Assembly: GCA_947259095.1 (NCBI GenBank)
Contig: CAMYLA010000021.1
Coordinates: 1 to 64,000 of the forward strand
Source of the DNA: an uncultured Acidimicrobiaceae bacterium
GTDB taxonomy: Bacteria > Actinomycetota > Acidimicrobiia > Acidimicrobiales > SZUA-35
DNA length: 64,000 nucleotides
Direction: 5' to 3'
The notes beneath the pieces are model-generated. The model made no database searches, had not been told where the DNA came from, and worked only from the letters and a program-made list of their open reading frames with translations. How positions within the stretch are numbered: position 1 is the stretch's first letter; every line of letters starts with the position of its first letter. Shown piece after piece: positions 17,595 through 26,697 of the stretch. Position numbers and translations under genes: made by a program.

Positions 17595-18406
17595 TCGTCG
17601 AGGTGGACGGCCGCCAAGCCCATGCCGCAACCGGTGGGGTCGAGCCGGCCGGTGATGGGCCGACCATGCTCCTGATCCACGGGGCCGGCATGGACAGCAC
17701 GGTGTGGCAACAGCAGACCCGATTCGTGGCCCATCGGGGGGTGCGGGCGGTTGCCGTCGACCTGCCGGGCCATGGCCGCAGCGAGGGCCCGGCGATGACC
17801 ACCATCGCCGACATGGCCCACTGGGTGGCCCGGTTCCTCGACGCCGCCGGGCTGGCCCCGGCCCATGTCGTCGGCCACTCCATGGGAACGTTCATCGCTC
17901 TCGAACTGGCCCGCCATCACCCCGGGAAGGTCACGTCGTTGGTGCTGTTGGGCACGGCGGTGGGGATGCCGGTCCACCCCGAACTGTTGCAGGCCTCGCT
18001 CGACGACCTCGACCGGGCGGCGGCGCTGATGGCCTCCTGGGGCCACGCCAAACCGGCCCACATCGGCCACAACCCCACACCGGGGCTGTGGATGCTCGGT
18101 GGCGCCCGGGCGCTGGTGGAGACCGGCGAGCCGGGGGCCCTCCACACCGATTTCACCGCCTGCACCGAGTACCGGGACGCACCGGAGGCGGCCGCAGCGG
18201 TGGCATGCCCGGTCCGGTTGGTGGTTGGCCTCGGCGACAAGATGACACCGCCGAAATCGGCCCACCAGCTCATCGCCGCCATGGATCAGGATCTGGTGAC
18301 GGTGACCAGATTGGCCGATGTCGGCCACATGATGATGATCGAAGACCCCCGATCGACCCGCCGGGTCCTACTCGACGCCATCGCCGCCGTCCCGGCCCCA
18401 TCCTGA
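17591..18406 (+). CDS. Alpha/beta hydrolase
   Basis: A 271-residue alpha/beta-hydrolase. The oxyanion segment is LLIHGAGMDS, the nucleophile elbow GHSMGTF, the acid is probably Asp in VVGLGDKM, and the His lies in DVGHMMMIEDP. There is no signal peptide. Its ATGA overlap with the metY paralogue suggests coupled expression. It might remove or make an acyl ester linked to homoserine metabolism, but that is only a guess from position. Confidence 0.85.
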   Translation: MIVEVDGRQAHAATGGVEPAGDGPTMLLIHGAGMDSTVWQQQTRFVAHRGVRAVAVDLPGHGRSEGPAMTTIADMAHWVARFLDAAGLAPAHVVGHSMGTFIALELARHHPGKVTSLVLLGTAVGMPVHPELLQASLDDLDRAAALMASWGHAKPAHIGHNPTPGLWMLGGARALVETGEPGALHTDFTACTEYRDAPEAAAAVACPVRLVVGLGDKMTPPKSAHQLIAAMDQDLVTVTRLADVGHMMMIEDPRSTRRVLLDAIAAVPAPS

Positions 18407-18420
18407 CGAGGTCGGTTCCC

Positions 18421-18873
18421 ATGCCCCGGCTGCTGGTGGTCCACCACACCCCGTCGCCCGCCGTGCACTCGATGCTCGACAAGGTGCTCGAAGGGGCGGC
18501 AACGCCCCAGGTCACCGGGGTGGAGCTGGTGAGCCGGGCCGCGTTGACCGCCTCGCCGGTCGATGTCCTGGAGGCCGACGGCTATCTGCTTGGCTCGCCG
18601 GCCAACCTGGGCTACCTCAGCGGGGCGCTGAAACACTTCTTCGACACGATCTACTACCCGTGCCTGAACGAGACCGCCAGGCGGCCCTTCGGCCTCTTCC
18701 TCCACGGCAATGACGACTGCGCCGGCGCCCTGGCCGCAGCGGCCAAGATCACAACCGGGCTGAGCTGGCGGCAGATCAGCGAACCGGTTGTGGTCACCGG
18801 TGCCCCCTCGACGGAGGACCTCGATCGCTGCTGGGAGCTCGGTGCCGTGGCCGCCGCAACCCTCGAGCGCTGA
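18421..18873 (+). CDS. Flavodoxin/NAD(P)H-dependent oxidoreductase-like protein
   Basis: A 150-residue single-domain protein with a flavodoxin-like start (LLVVHHTPSPAVHSML), an LLGSPANLGYLSGALKHFFD segment as in NADPH-dependent FMN reductases and WrbA-like proteins, and a short C-terminus. The ATG at 18421 follows the hydrolase stop by 14 nt, so it is probably the third gene of that operon. FMN binding is inferred from the fold. Confidence 0.8.
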   Translation: MPRLLVVHHTPSPAVHSMLDKVLEGAATPQVTGVELVSRAALTASPVDVLEADGYLLGSPANLGYLSGALKHFFDTIYYPCLNETARRPFGLFLHGNDDCAGALAAAAKITTGLSWRQISEPVVVTGAPSTEDLDRCWELGAVAAATLER

Positions 18874-19001
18874 CCGAACGGCCGTCGCAGGACCGGCATC
18901 GACCCATGGCGCGTGGCTGCGCCGCCTGCCAGGGTCACCTCGGGGTCGACTCAGGGTAGATCCCGATGCGGATTCCCCCCTCGGCGGGGCATGATGGCGG
19001 T

Positions 19002-19973
19002 ATGCAACTCGCCGAGACGACGCCGAACCAGGATGCCGGGGTCGATTCCCGCCCCGTCCCGGCCAGCAGCCTGGTCGTCGCCGACTCGTTGATCAAGCGA
19101 TACGGATCGTTCACCGTGCTCTCCGGGGCCAGCTTCCGAATCGATCCGGGTATCACCGGCCTGCTGGGAGCGAACGGCACCGGCAAGACCACCCTGCTCG
19201 GCATGATGCTCGGCCTCCACGCAACCGACGACGGCACCCTCCGGGTCCTCGACATCGACCCCTATGCCGCCGGCAGCGAGGTGCGGGCCCGGTTGGGCTA
19301 CGCCCCCGAGCATCACACCCTGCCACCGGACGTGAAGGCGTCCGACTTCGTGCGTCATGTTGCCGAACTCCACGGCCTGCCGAAAACCGAAGCCACCACC
19401 AGGGCCAGCGACGCCCTGTGGCTGGTCGGCCTCGGCGAGGAACGGTTTCGCCCGATGGGCACGATGAGCACCGGTCAGCGTCAGCGGGTGAAGCTGGCCC
19501 AAGCCATCGCCCACGATCCGAGCCTGGTCCTGCTCGATGAGCCGACCGACGGTCTGGATCCCATGCAGCGAGACGACATGCTGTCGTTGATCCGCAAGAT
19601 CGCCACCGAGTACGGCATCGATTTTGTGCTCAGCTCCCACCTGCTCGACGAGGTCCAGCAGATCTGCGACGGTGCGGTGATCATCGGCGACGGACGGGTC
19701 CTGGCCTCGGGATCGCTGGAACAACTGCGGGGTGGCGGATCCGACATCATCATCGAGCTCGACGAGGAGGGCCTCATCGGGCCGGTGTCCCGGGGTTTGC
19801 AGTCGGCGGGCATCACGGTCCGGGTCGACGGTCGAACCCTGATCGCCGGCGGCGACGACGACTCGGTGTTCGACGTCGCCCGCGACGTCTGCGCATCGGC
19901 CGGGGCTGGGATCGCCAGGCTGACCAGACGGCGCCTGTCCCTGGAAGACGTGTTCCTGGAGACCACGGCATGA
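19002..19973 (+). CDS. ABC transporter ATP-binding protein (ABC-2 export type)
   Basis: A 323-residue ATPase with Walker A GANGTGKTT, signature STGQRQRVKLA, Walker B LVLLDEPTDGLD and the H-loop in LSSHLLDE. It pairs with the permease that overlaps it at 19970. ATG 19002 is preferred because a -10-like CATGAT ends 6 nt before it, as at other starts here. ATG 18966 in the same frame would add 12 residues. Exported substrate unknown. Confidence 0.88.
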   Translation: MQLAETTPNQDAGVDSRPVPASSLVVADSLIKRYGSFTVLSGASFRIDPGITGLLGANGTGKTTLLGMMLGLHATDDGTLRVLDIDPYAAGSEVRARLGYAPEHHTLPPDVKASDFVRHVAELHGLPKTEATTRASDALWLVGLGEERFRPMGTMSTGQRQRVKLAQAIAHDPSLVLLDEPTDGLDPMQRDDMLSLIRKIATEYGIDFVLSSHLLDEVQQICDGAVIIGDGRVLASGSLEQLRGGGSDIIIELDEEGLIGPVSRGLQSAGITVRVDGRTLIAGGDDDSVFDVARDVCASAGAGIARLTRRRLSLEDVFLETTA

Positions 19974-20911
19974 GCGACCCGAGCCAACCGAGCGCCCCGC
20001 CGACCGGGATCGCCACCGCGGTCACCGCAAACGCCGGGCCCCCGGCCGAAGCTCAGATCTATGAGCAGGGCTACCGACGCTACGACGGTCAACGAACCGG
20101 TGTGGCCGGCGCCTTGAAGACCCTGGTCACCCAGAGCGTCCGGGCGGTGCTCGGCATCGGCCGGGGCGCCCGCCACAAGGTCATGCCGTTCGCCGTCATC
20201 ATCTTCGCCTTCACCCCGACGGTGGTGTTCGTCGGGGTCGCAGCCCTGTTGCCCGGTGATCTGGAGGAGGGATTCCTCCCCACCTACGCCGAGTACTACG
20301 GGTTCATCTCGGCGGTCCTGGTGCTGTTCGCCGCCCTGGTCGCTCCCGAGTTGCTTTGCACCGACCGGCGAACCGGCATGCTCGGGGTCTACCTGGCCTC
20401 CCCGCTGGACCGCCGCTCCTACCTGCTCGGCAAGACCCTGGCCATCGCCTCGATCCTGGCCATCGTCACCATCGGCCCCCCATTGCTGCTGTTGATCGCC
20501 CTGTCGTTGGAGGATGCCGGCCCCGAGACATGGTCGGAGGGGCTCCGCCTCGGCCTACGGATCATTGCCTCGGGGGCGATCATGAGCGCCTTCTACGCCG
20601 GCGTCTCCATGGCGGTCAGTGCCACGACCGACCGCAAGGCCGCCGCATCGGCCACCATCCTCGGCCTCCTCATCGGCTCGGCGGCGGTGACAAACGGCCT
20701 GGTCGAAGGCGGAGATCTCGACCGCCGGCTGCTGCTCGGCGACCTGTTGAGCCTTCCTTCGGAACTGGCGTTCCGAATCCATGGGGAAGAGGGCGACTGG
20801 GCCGGCCGCGACATCCCGACACCACTCATCTGGTTGACCCTGCTGGCCGTCATCGCCGTCTGCGCCGCCTGGGTCTGGGACCGCTACCGAAGGATGCTGG
20901 TGCGTCGATGA
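19970..20911 (+). CDS. ABC-2 type transporter permease
   Basis: A 313-residue membrane protein with about six hydrophobic segments after a Pro/Ala-rich N-terminus. The fragment YRRYDGQRTGVAGALKTL is seen in many ABC-2 permeases, and CTDRRTGMLGVYLASPLDRRSYLLGK matches the typical cytoplasmic loop. It starts within the stop of the ATPase gene (ATGA) and ends within the start of the next ATPase gene. Confidence 0.85.
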   Translation: MSDPSQPSAPPTGIATAVTANAGPPAEAQIYEQGYRRYDGQRTGVAGALKTLVTQSVRAVLGIGRGARHKVMPFAVIIFAFTPTVVFVGVAALLPGDLEEGFLPTYAEYYGFISAVLVLFAALVAPELLCTDRRTGMLGVYLASPLDRRSYLLGKTLAIASILAIVTIGPPLLLLIALSLEDAGPETWSEGLRLGLRIIASGAIMSAFYAGVSMAVSATTDRKAAASATILGLLIGSAAVTNGLVEGGDLDRRLLLGDLLSLPSELAFRIHGEEGDWAGRDIPTPLIWLTLLAVIAVCAAWVWDRYRRMLVRR

Positions 20912-21966
20912 CCGCCGAGCGACCGAACCCGCCGACAACGACCACGCCGCCGCCGACCGAGCCCGTGGCGGCCCTCGGGACCGCCACGGCGGCTGGAGCC
21001 GATCGGTCTCCACTCCCACCGCCGCCCCCGCCCCCGCCGGTGTTCTCCCCCAACGCCACCGTGGTGGTCGACCAGGTGTCGAAGTCGTTCGGGTCGCTGG
21101 TGGCGGTGTCCGATGTGTCGTTCAGTGTCGAGCCGGGGGTCACCGCCCTGCTCGGGCCGAACGGGGCCGGCAAATCGACCCTGCTCCGGGTGCTGTGCGG
21201 GCTGACCCCGCCGTCGGCCGGTGCGGTGACCGTTGCCGGTGGCAACCCCCGGGTCGACGCCGCGGCCCGAGCCCAGATCGGTCTGGTACCGCAGCAGGAC
21301 GGTGTCTTCGAGCGTGACAGCCTCTACGACTTCGTCCACCTCGCGGCGGTGCTCACCGGGGTGGCCGACCCCGACCAGGCGGTCAGGCGAGCGCTGGCCT
21401 CGGTGGAACTGGACCCTGCCCTCGACCGGCCGCTCGGCGCCTTCTCCAAGGGCATGCGGCAACGGGCCAAGATCGCCGCCGCCCTGGTCCACGATCCGTC
21501 CGTGCTGGTGCTGGACGAACCGCTCAACGGCCTCGACCCAAGGCAACGGCGGCAGATGATCACGCTGTTCCACCGCCTGGGCGAGGAGGGACGGACCGTC
21601 CTGGTCAGCAGCCACGTGCTGGACGAGGTGGAGCGCTTCGGCAGCCGGGTCCTGGTCATCGCCAAGGGGCGGCTGGCGGCCCAGGGCGACTTCCGAGCCA
21701 TCCGGGCGTTGATGAACGATCAGCCGCTGACCTATCGGATCGGCTGCTCCGACCCGCGGGCTGCGGCCGCCGAGCTGCTGCGGGAAGGCGTGGTCGGGAG
21801 CTGCAACATCACCGGGCCGCGCCTGGTGGAGATCACCACCACCGACGCCGCAGCCTTCCGGAGACGGCTCCCGGCAATCTGTAGTGCCGGCTCGATCCGC
21901 CTCGAAGAGCTGCATCCACTGGACGCCGACCTGGAGAGCGTCTTCCGTTACCTGGTGGGTCCATGA
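20908..21966 (+). CDS. Second ABC transporter ATP-binding protein with a proline-rich N-terminus
   Basis: A 352-residue ATPase. The first 45 residues are Thr/Pro-rich, including a run of eight prolines. Walker A is GPNGAGKST, the signature FSKGMRQRAKIA, and Walker B VLVLDEPLNGLD. The C-terminal extra domain (from about residue 265) is seen in gliding/multidrug-type ABC ATPases. It starts at the 4-nt overlap with the first permease and is followed by a second permease, giving a tandem ATPase-permease-ATPase-permease operon. Confidence 0.9.
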   Translation: MTAERPNPPTTTTPPPTEPVAALGTATAAGADRSPLPPPPPPPPVFSPNATVVVDQVSKSFGSLVAVSDVSFSVEPGVTALLGPNGAGKSTLLRVLCGLTPPSAGAVTVAGGNPRVDAAARAQIGLVPQQDGVFERDSLYDFVHLAAVLTGVADPDQAVRRALASVELDPALDRPLGAFSKGMRQRAKIAAALVHDPSVLVLDEPLNGLDPRQRRQMITLFHRLGEEGRTVLVSSHVLDEVERFGSRVLVIAKGRLAAQGDFRAIRALMNDQPLTYRIGCSDPRAAAAELLREGVVGSCNITGPRLVEITTTDAAAFRRRLPAICSAGSIRLEELHPLDADLESVFRYLVGP

Positions 21967-21985
21967 TCATGGCAGAGGCGATCAA

Positions 21986-22792
21986 ATGACAGACGTGACC
22001 ACGGCAACCGACGGAACGAACCCCACAGACCGCACGGTCGGTTCCGCCACCCCGACACCGGGCGGTTCGGTGCGAACACCGGGCGCTTTCCTGGCGCTGT
22101 ATCGATTGGTCCTGCGTCATCAGATCACAAAAGGTCGCCTGGTGCTGTTCGCGGTGATCGGCGCCGTGAGCGTGACCCTGGGATGGGTCATCGGCCGCTC
22201 CAGCGGCGATCGTACGCAGGACGCAACCGATTTCGTGAGCCTGTTCGGGCTTGGCCTGGTCGTGCCGGTGGTGGCCCTGGTGCTCGGCAGCGCGGCGCTG
22301 GGAAACTGGGTCGAGGACGAAACCCTGGTCTACGTCTGGCTTCGGCCGGTCAAGCGCTGGACCATCGCCGTTGCCGCCACCCTGGCCGCGGCGACGGTGG
22401 CCATCCCGGTCATCGTGGTCTCGATGGGCGTTCTGGCCGCCCTGGCCAGCGGCGGCGAGGCCGGGGTCATCACCGGCACGGTCGTCGGTACCGCACTCGG
22501 TGGCCTGGCCTACGTCGCCATCTTCGTGACCGCCGGGTTGCTGATCCGGCGGGCGCTGCTGTGGGGTCTGGTCTATGTGTTCATCTGGGAGTTCTTCGTC
22601 GCCAGGGCCGGGGCCGGGGCCGCCAGGTTGTCGATCAACAGCTACGCGTCGTCGATCCTGGCCCAGCTGAGCGGGATCGAGATCCGCCTCGCCGATCGTG
22701 GCCTCGTCACCAGCTATGTGGTGCTGGCCGCGGTCACCACCGTCGGCCTGCTGGCCACCACCTGGCGACTTCACCGGGCCAATGTCGCCTGA
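21986..22792 (+). CDS. Second ABC-2 type transporter permease
   Basis: A 268-residue membrane protein with about six hydrophobic segments, starting at ATG 21986 with AGAGG 9 nt upstream. The segment LGNWVEDETLVYVWLRPVKR resembles ABC-2 permease loops that follow the second helix. It is the fourth and last gene of the ABC operon. The next gene converges from the other strand. The frame is open further upstream inside the ATPase gene but without coding character. Confidence 0.84.
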   Translation: MTDVTTATDGTNPTDRTVGSATPTPGGSVRTPGAFLALYRLVLRHQITKGRLVLFAVIGAVSVTLGWVIGRSSGDRTQDATDFVSLFGLGLVVPVVALVLGSAALGNWVEDETLVYVWLRPVKRWTIAVAATLAAATVAIPVIVVSMGVLAALASGGEAGVITGTVVGTALGGLAYVAIFVTAGLLIRRALLWGLVYVFIWEFFVARAGAGAARLSINSYASSILAQLSGIEIRLADRGLVTSYVVLAAVTTVGLLATTWRLHRANVA

Positions 22793-22981
22793 GGAGAAGG
22801 GTCGGGGCCGGGATCCCAGAGCCGGGTTGGATGACGAGGCAGCCGCCGACATCGATCCCGGCCTGACCGCAGATTCCTCGACCGAACCGATCCTGCTCCG
22901 ATGAACCGGGGGAGAACTCCCGCCGCCCGCCCAGCTGCGGCGATGGCGGGGTCCCGATCGGAGGAAAGGCGAGGGAGAGCC

Positions 22982-23866
22982 TCAGAAACGATCCATCACG
23001 TCTTCGACGAAGCGTGAGATGCGACGCTTGGCCCCGTCGAGATCGCTGACCAGATCCGGCAGCATCAGCGGGCACATCAGCCGATGGGCGCCGAGATCCT
23101 CAAACCTTTTTGCCGTTTCGAGATCCATGACATTGCCCGCCGTCACTTCGATTTCCTGGTAATCCCGACCATGAGCCACAGCCGTTTTCCTTACAATGTC
23201 AAGCAGCGGAACGAGATCATCAGGGGTGGCCCGGGCGGGGAAGAAGCCGTCGCCCGTCCGCCCCGCCCGCCTGGCCGCAGCCGGGCTGTGGCCGCCGACG
23301 AGGATGGGGATCCCCGGGACGCCGCCGACCTGCTGGACCGGTTTCGGGAACATCAGTGCCCGATCGAAGGAGTGAAAGGCGCCGTCGAAGCTTGCCTCGC
23401 GGTCGCGCCACAGGGTCCGCAGCACGTCGATGGCTTCGTCGGTCCTGGTCGCCCGCTGGGCGAAGGGCACCCCGATCGAATCGAACTCCTCCTCCAGCCA
23501 GCCGACGCCGACGCCGAACAGCAGGCGACCTCCGGACATCATGTCGACGGTGGCCAACTCCTTGGCCAGCACCACCGGATTCCGTTGCGCCAGGATAACG
23601 ATGGCGGTGCCGAGCCTGATGGTGGAGGTGGCACCGGCCACCGTGGCCAGCCACATCAGCGGGTCCGGGTAGTCGAGATCCTCCGGCCAGCCGAACCGAC
23701 CGTCGTCGGAGTACGGATAGGCCGATCGGTAACCGGCCGGGATCACCACATGCTCGATGGTCCACAGCGACTCGAAGCCGGCCTCCTCGGCGAACGCCGC
23801 CAGTTCCAGCGCCGGTTCACGCCGTGACAGCGGACCGATGTTGCAGTACCGAAGGCCGAATTTCAT
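22982..23866 (-). CDS. LLM class F420-dependent oxidoreductase
   Basis: A 294-residue luciferase-like (beta/alpha)8 protein. It has WTIEHVVIP near the N-terminus, the RLGTAIVILAQRNPVVLAK segment, and GVGVGWLEEEFDSIGVPF, a signature of the F420-dependent branch. Cofactor F420 is inferred from those motifs. Substrate unknown. GGGGGTGG precedes the ATG. It is monocistronic and convergent with the ABC operon; the 189-nt gap holds only weak short hairpins. Confidence 0.88.
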   Translation of the reverse strand: MKFGLRYCNIGPLSRREPALELAAFAEEAGFESLWTIEHVVIPAGYRSAYPYSDDGRFGWPEDLDYPDPLMWLATVAGATSTIRLGTAIVILAQRNPVVLAKELATVDMMSGGRLLFGVGVGWLEEEFDSIGVPFAQRATRTDEAIDVLRTLWRDREASFDGAFHSFDRALMFPKPVQQVGGVPGIPILVGGHSPAAARRAGRTGDGFFPARATPDDLVPLLDIVRKTAVAHGRDYQEIEVTAGNVMDLETAKRFEDLGAHRLMCPLMLPDLVSDLDGAKRRISRFVEDVMDRF

Positions 23867-23940
23867 GGGCCACCCCCGTTGAGCCGATGGGCCGGGCCGT
23901 TCGAACCCCGGGCCACAAAAGACTAATCTGCGGTGCCGTG

Positions 23941-24858
23941 ATGTCCAATGCGTCTGCTGATGCCGGTTCCGTGGCCCCGACCGTGCCCCACCACCGCGTC
24001 TACGCCATCAAGTACGCCGATCGTCAGGCCAGGCGGCCGGAGCACTTCATCGGCGGCGACCCTCACGACGAGCCGATGGACATGGACTACTTCGTCTGGG
24101 CCATCGTGAGGGACGCCGACGACGACAGCACCGTGAGGGAACCCGACGACGACAACACCGACGACAACACCGTGGGGGACGCCGGTGACGTCTGGGTGGT
24201 CGACACCGGCTTCGACCGGCTGGACGCCGAACGGCGCAATCGACATCTGATCCGCCCGGTCGATGAGGCACTGGCCGCCGTCGGCGTGGCTGCGGCATCG
24301 GTGGGCAACGTGATCCTGACCCACCTCCACTACGACCACATCGGCGGTTTCGCCAGGTTCCCCACCGCCCGGTTCCACCTCCAGGATCGGGAGATGAGCT
24401 ACGCCAGCGGCCGGCACATGACCCACCCGCAGCTCAATCACGCCTACACCGCCGGCCACGTTGCCGATCTGGTCCACCTCGTGTACGACGACCGGGTGGT
24501 GTTCCACGACGGCGACGCCGAACTGGCCCCGGGGATCTCGGTCCACCTGGTGGGCGGCCATACGATGGGGCTGCAGGTGGTGCGGGTGGCGACGTCCATC
24601 GGCTGGTTGGTGCTGGCCTCCGATGCCAGCCACTACTACGAGAACATGGTAACCGGCAGACCGTTCCCGATCGTGTACAACCTGGGCGACATGCTGGAGG
24701 GTCACCGGCGCTGCGCCCGGCTGGCCTCCGACCCGGCGTTTGTCATCCCCGGCCACGATCCCCTGGTGTTCGATCGGTACCCGGTTGCCGGGCCGGGGCT
24801 CGACGGCATCGCGGTCCGCCTCGACGTCGAACCGTTGCCCGGCCCCGCCCCGCCGTAG
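23941..24858 (+). CDS. MBL-fold hydrolase, N-acyl-homoserine lactonase-like
   Basis: A 305-residue metallo-beta-lactamase-fold enzyme with ILTHLHYDHIGGFARF (HxHxDH), then LVGGHTMG, LVLASDASHYYENM and IPGHDP. This arrangement is seen in AttM/AiiA-type lactonases and relatives, but quorum-quenching activity is not shown. An Asp/Asn/Thr-rich insert (about residues 58-80) interrupts the N-terminal beta strands. TAATCT lies 8 nt before a GTG at 23938 that immediately precedes the ATG, so the transcript is probably leaderless. It converges with the next gene at a 3-nt gap. Confidence 0.85.
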   Translation: MSNASADAGSVAPTVPHHRVYAIKYADRQARRPEHFIGGDPHDEPMDMDYFVWAIVRDADDDSTVREPDDDNTDDNTVGDAGDVWVVDTGFDRLDAERRNRHLIRPVDEALAAVGVAAASVGNVILTHLHYDHIGGFARFPTARFHLQDREMSYASGRHMTHPQLNHAYTAGHVADLVHLVYDDRVVFHDGDAELAPGISVHLVGGHTMGLQVVRVATSIGWLVLASDASHYYENMVTGRPFPIVYNLGDMLEGHRRCARLASDPAFVIPGHDPLVFDRYPVAGPGLDGIAVRLDVEPLPGPAPP

Positions 24859-24861
24859 CGT

Positions 24862-25749
24862 TTAGAGCAGCCGCCGCAAGACCGGGAAATACTCGTGGTC
24901 GAAGCCGGCCAGGGCGGTTGCCTCGAGCAGCTCGCCGACCGTCCGAGCCCCGACCGCGTCGACACCGACCTCGGCTGCCAGATCGAGGGCGTAGCCGAGG
25001 TCCTTGAGGGCGTAGACCGTCGAGAAGGCCTCCGTCGGGAACTCGTCTGGCAGGATCGCCTTCATGCCGTGGTTCGCCAGCGCGAAGCTCCCGCCCGATG
25101 CACCGGCGATCACATCGAACACGGTCGAGACGTCGAGGCTCAGGTCATCACCGTGGACCTCGACCAACCCCGAGGCGATGGCGTGGGCCTCGGCGATGGC
25201 CCGAACGTTCTGGAACAGGATCATGTTGTTCAACAGCTTGGTGACCTGACCGGAGCCGACGCCGCCGCAGTGGGTGATGTCGGTGGCCATCAACGACAGC
25301 ACCGGCTGCGCCCGCTCGAACGCGGCACGACTTCCGCCAACCATGATGCTGAGCGTGCCGTCGGCCGCGGCCTGGCGGGTCCTGGCGATTGGGGCATCGC
25401 AATAGTCGGCGCCCAGCTCGCCACAGCGGGCGGCCAGCGCCCTGGTGAGATCAAGGGGGGCGGTGGTGTGGTCGACCAGCAGCTGGCCCTCGGTGAGCAC
25501 CGCCAACGCCCCGTCCGGCCCGGCAACCACCTCCTCCAGCTCGGGGCCGCCTGGCATGCTGAGCAGGGTGATCTCGGCCTGCGACACCACCTCGGCCACC
25601 GACCCGGCGGCGATGGCGCCCTCGCCGGCCAGACGATCCACAACGTCGGGCCGAAGGTCGTGAACCACCACCGGCTCCGAGGCCCGGCCGAGCAGGTTCC
25701 GGCACATCGGTTCGCCCATCACCCCGAGCCCGATGAATCCGATGGTCAT
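24862..25749 (-). CDS. 3-hydroxyisobutyrate dehydrogenase family oxidoreductase (copy B)
   Basis: A 295-residue beta-hydroxyacid dehydrogenase. The Rossmann motif GFIGLGVMGEPMCRNL is at the N-terminus, the substrate-binding segment CDAPIARTRQAA near residue 125, and the catalytic Lys lies in GSGQVTKLLNNM. ATG 25749 directly precedes the Rossmann fold. It lies 64 nt downstream of a dioxygenase gene and, with copy A, brackets it in one operon. The natural substrate is probably a 3-hydroxy acid. Confidence 0.87.
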   Translation of the reverse strand: MTIGFIGLGVMGEPMCRNLLGRASEPVVVHDLRPDVVDRLAGEGAIAAGSVAEVVSQAEITLLSMPGGPELEEVVAGPDGALAVLTEGQLLVDHTTAPLDLTRALAARCGELGADYCDAPIARTRQAAADGTLSIMVGGSRAAFERAQPVLSLMATDITHCGGVGSGQVTKLLNNMILFQNVRAIAEAHAIASGLVEVHGDDLSLDVSTVFDVIAGASGGSFALANHGMKAILPDEFPTEAFSTVYALKDLGYALDLAAEVGVDAVGARTVGELLEATALAGFDHEYFPVLRRLL

Positions 25750-25813
25750 GGAAATCCGATCGTCGATCCGATGGTCATGGCGTTGCCTCCGATCTGTGGC
25801 CCGGCCGCGCTTC

Positions 25814-26695
25814 TCAGTCAATCAGCGAGTCGGCGCGAACCCGCAGCACCTCGGCCTCCAGGTGTTCGGGAAGCACCCGCCCGAACAGCTGTCGGGTCCG
25901 GGCCACCCTGCCGATGACCCCCGGCTGCTCGGTGTAGGCCAGGATCGCCGCATGTCGGGGCCTCGAATCGACGCCGACCCGCGACACCCGGTGGAGCGAG
26001 TACCGGCCCCTGAAGATCTGCAGATCGCCGGGCCGGAGGTCGAGGGTGCTGACCTCCCTCCGGTCGCCGTCCAGTACCCGCCCGATGGCTTCGAAGCCCT
26101 CGTCCTCAGGGGAGCGGATGTTGGCCACGTACTCGAACAGCCCACCGTCGTGCGCCTCCTCGACCAGCACGGTGACGGCGAACTCGTTGGTATCGAAGTG
26201 CCAGGTGAACAGCTGACCGGGATCGAGGATGTTCGAGGTCAGCCCGGCCAGCGGGTCGGCGTAGGGATGCAGTGCCGGCAGCTCGAGACAGTCGGCCAGG
26301 AACCGGCACAGCGCCGGGTGTTCGAACATCGTTCGCATGGCGGTGTCCGAACCCCAGGAGTCCCCCGGGATGAAGCCGCTCGACCGTTCGAGGAAGGTGT
26401 TGACCGGATGGTCGGCCGGGTACCGATGGTCGGGCGAGGTGTGGAAGTAGGGGTTGATCGCCTCGGCGGAGAAGTGGGTGGTCGACTTCCGGGATGCGAT
26501 CTCGGCTCCCAGCAGCCCCAGCGCATCCGACCGCACCAGATCGCGGACAACGGCGCAGCCCTCGACCTGCAGACCCCGCCTGGCGCCGGCCACCAGGGTC
26601 CGGTAGGCCGGGTCGGACGGCCGGTGGATGGGATGGCGGTCGGTGTCGATCAACTCCTCGAGGGTCGGCGGGTCGGTCATGGTCGAGTCGGTCAT
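25814..26695 (-). CDS. Fe(II)/2-oxoglutarate-type dioxygenase, ArpA/HalD-like
   Basis: A 293-residue cupin-type oxygenase. The metal triad is H166 and D168 in FTWHFDTNEF and H235 in RYSLHRVS, with the 2-oxoglutarate Arg at R247 (RPRHAAILAY). The whole resembles the ArpA/BesD-HalD family. In its halogenases the Asp is Gly; here it is Asp, which predicts hydroxylation, not chlorination. ATG 26695 has GGAGG 7 nt upstream. It begins 2 nt after the copy A dehydrogenase stop, so the two are co-transcribed. Substrate is likely an amino acid or small acid (inference). Confidence 0.8.
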   Translation of the reverse strand: MTDSTMTDPPTLEELIDTDRHPIHRPSDPAYRTLVAGARRGLQVEGCAVVRDLVRSDALGLLGAEIASRKSTTHFSAEAINPYFHTSPDHRYPADHPVNTFLERSSGFIPGDSWGSDTAMRTMFEHPALCRFLADCLELPALHPYADPLAGLTSNILDPGQLFTWHFDTNEFAVTVLVEEAHDGGLFEYVANIRSPEDEGFEAIGRVLDGDRREVSTLDLRPGDLQIFRGRYSLHRVSRVGVDSRPRHAAILAYTEQPGVIGRVARTRQLFGRVLPEHLEAEVLRVRADSLID

Positions 26696-26697
26696 GG

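Noticed and set aside
25814-26695. Radical halogenase
   Set aside because: The overall family resembles BesD/HalD, but the iron-binding carboxylate (Asp168) is present, while halogenases have Gly there.
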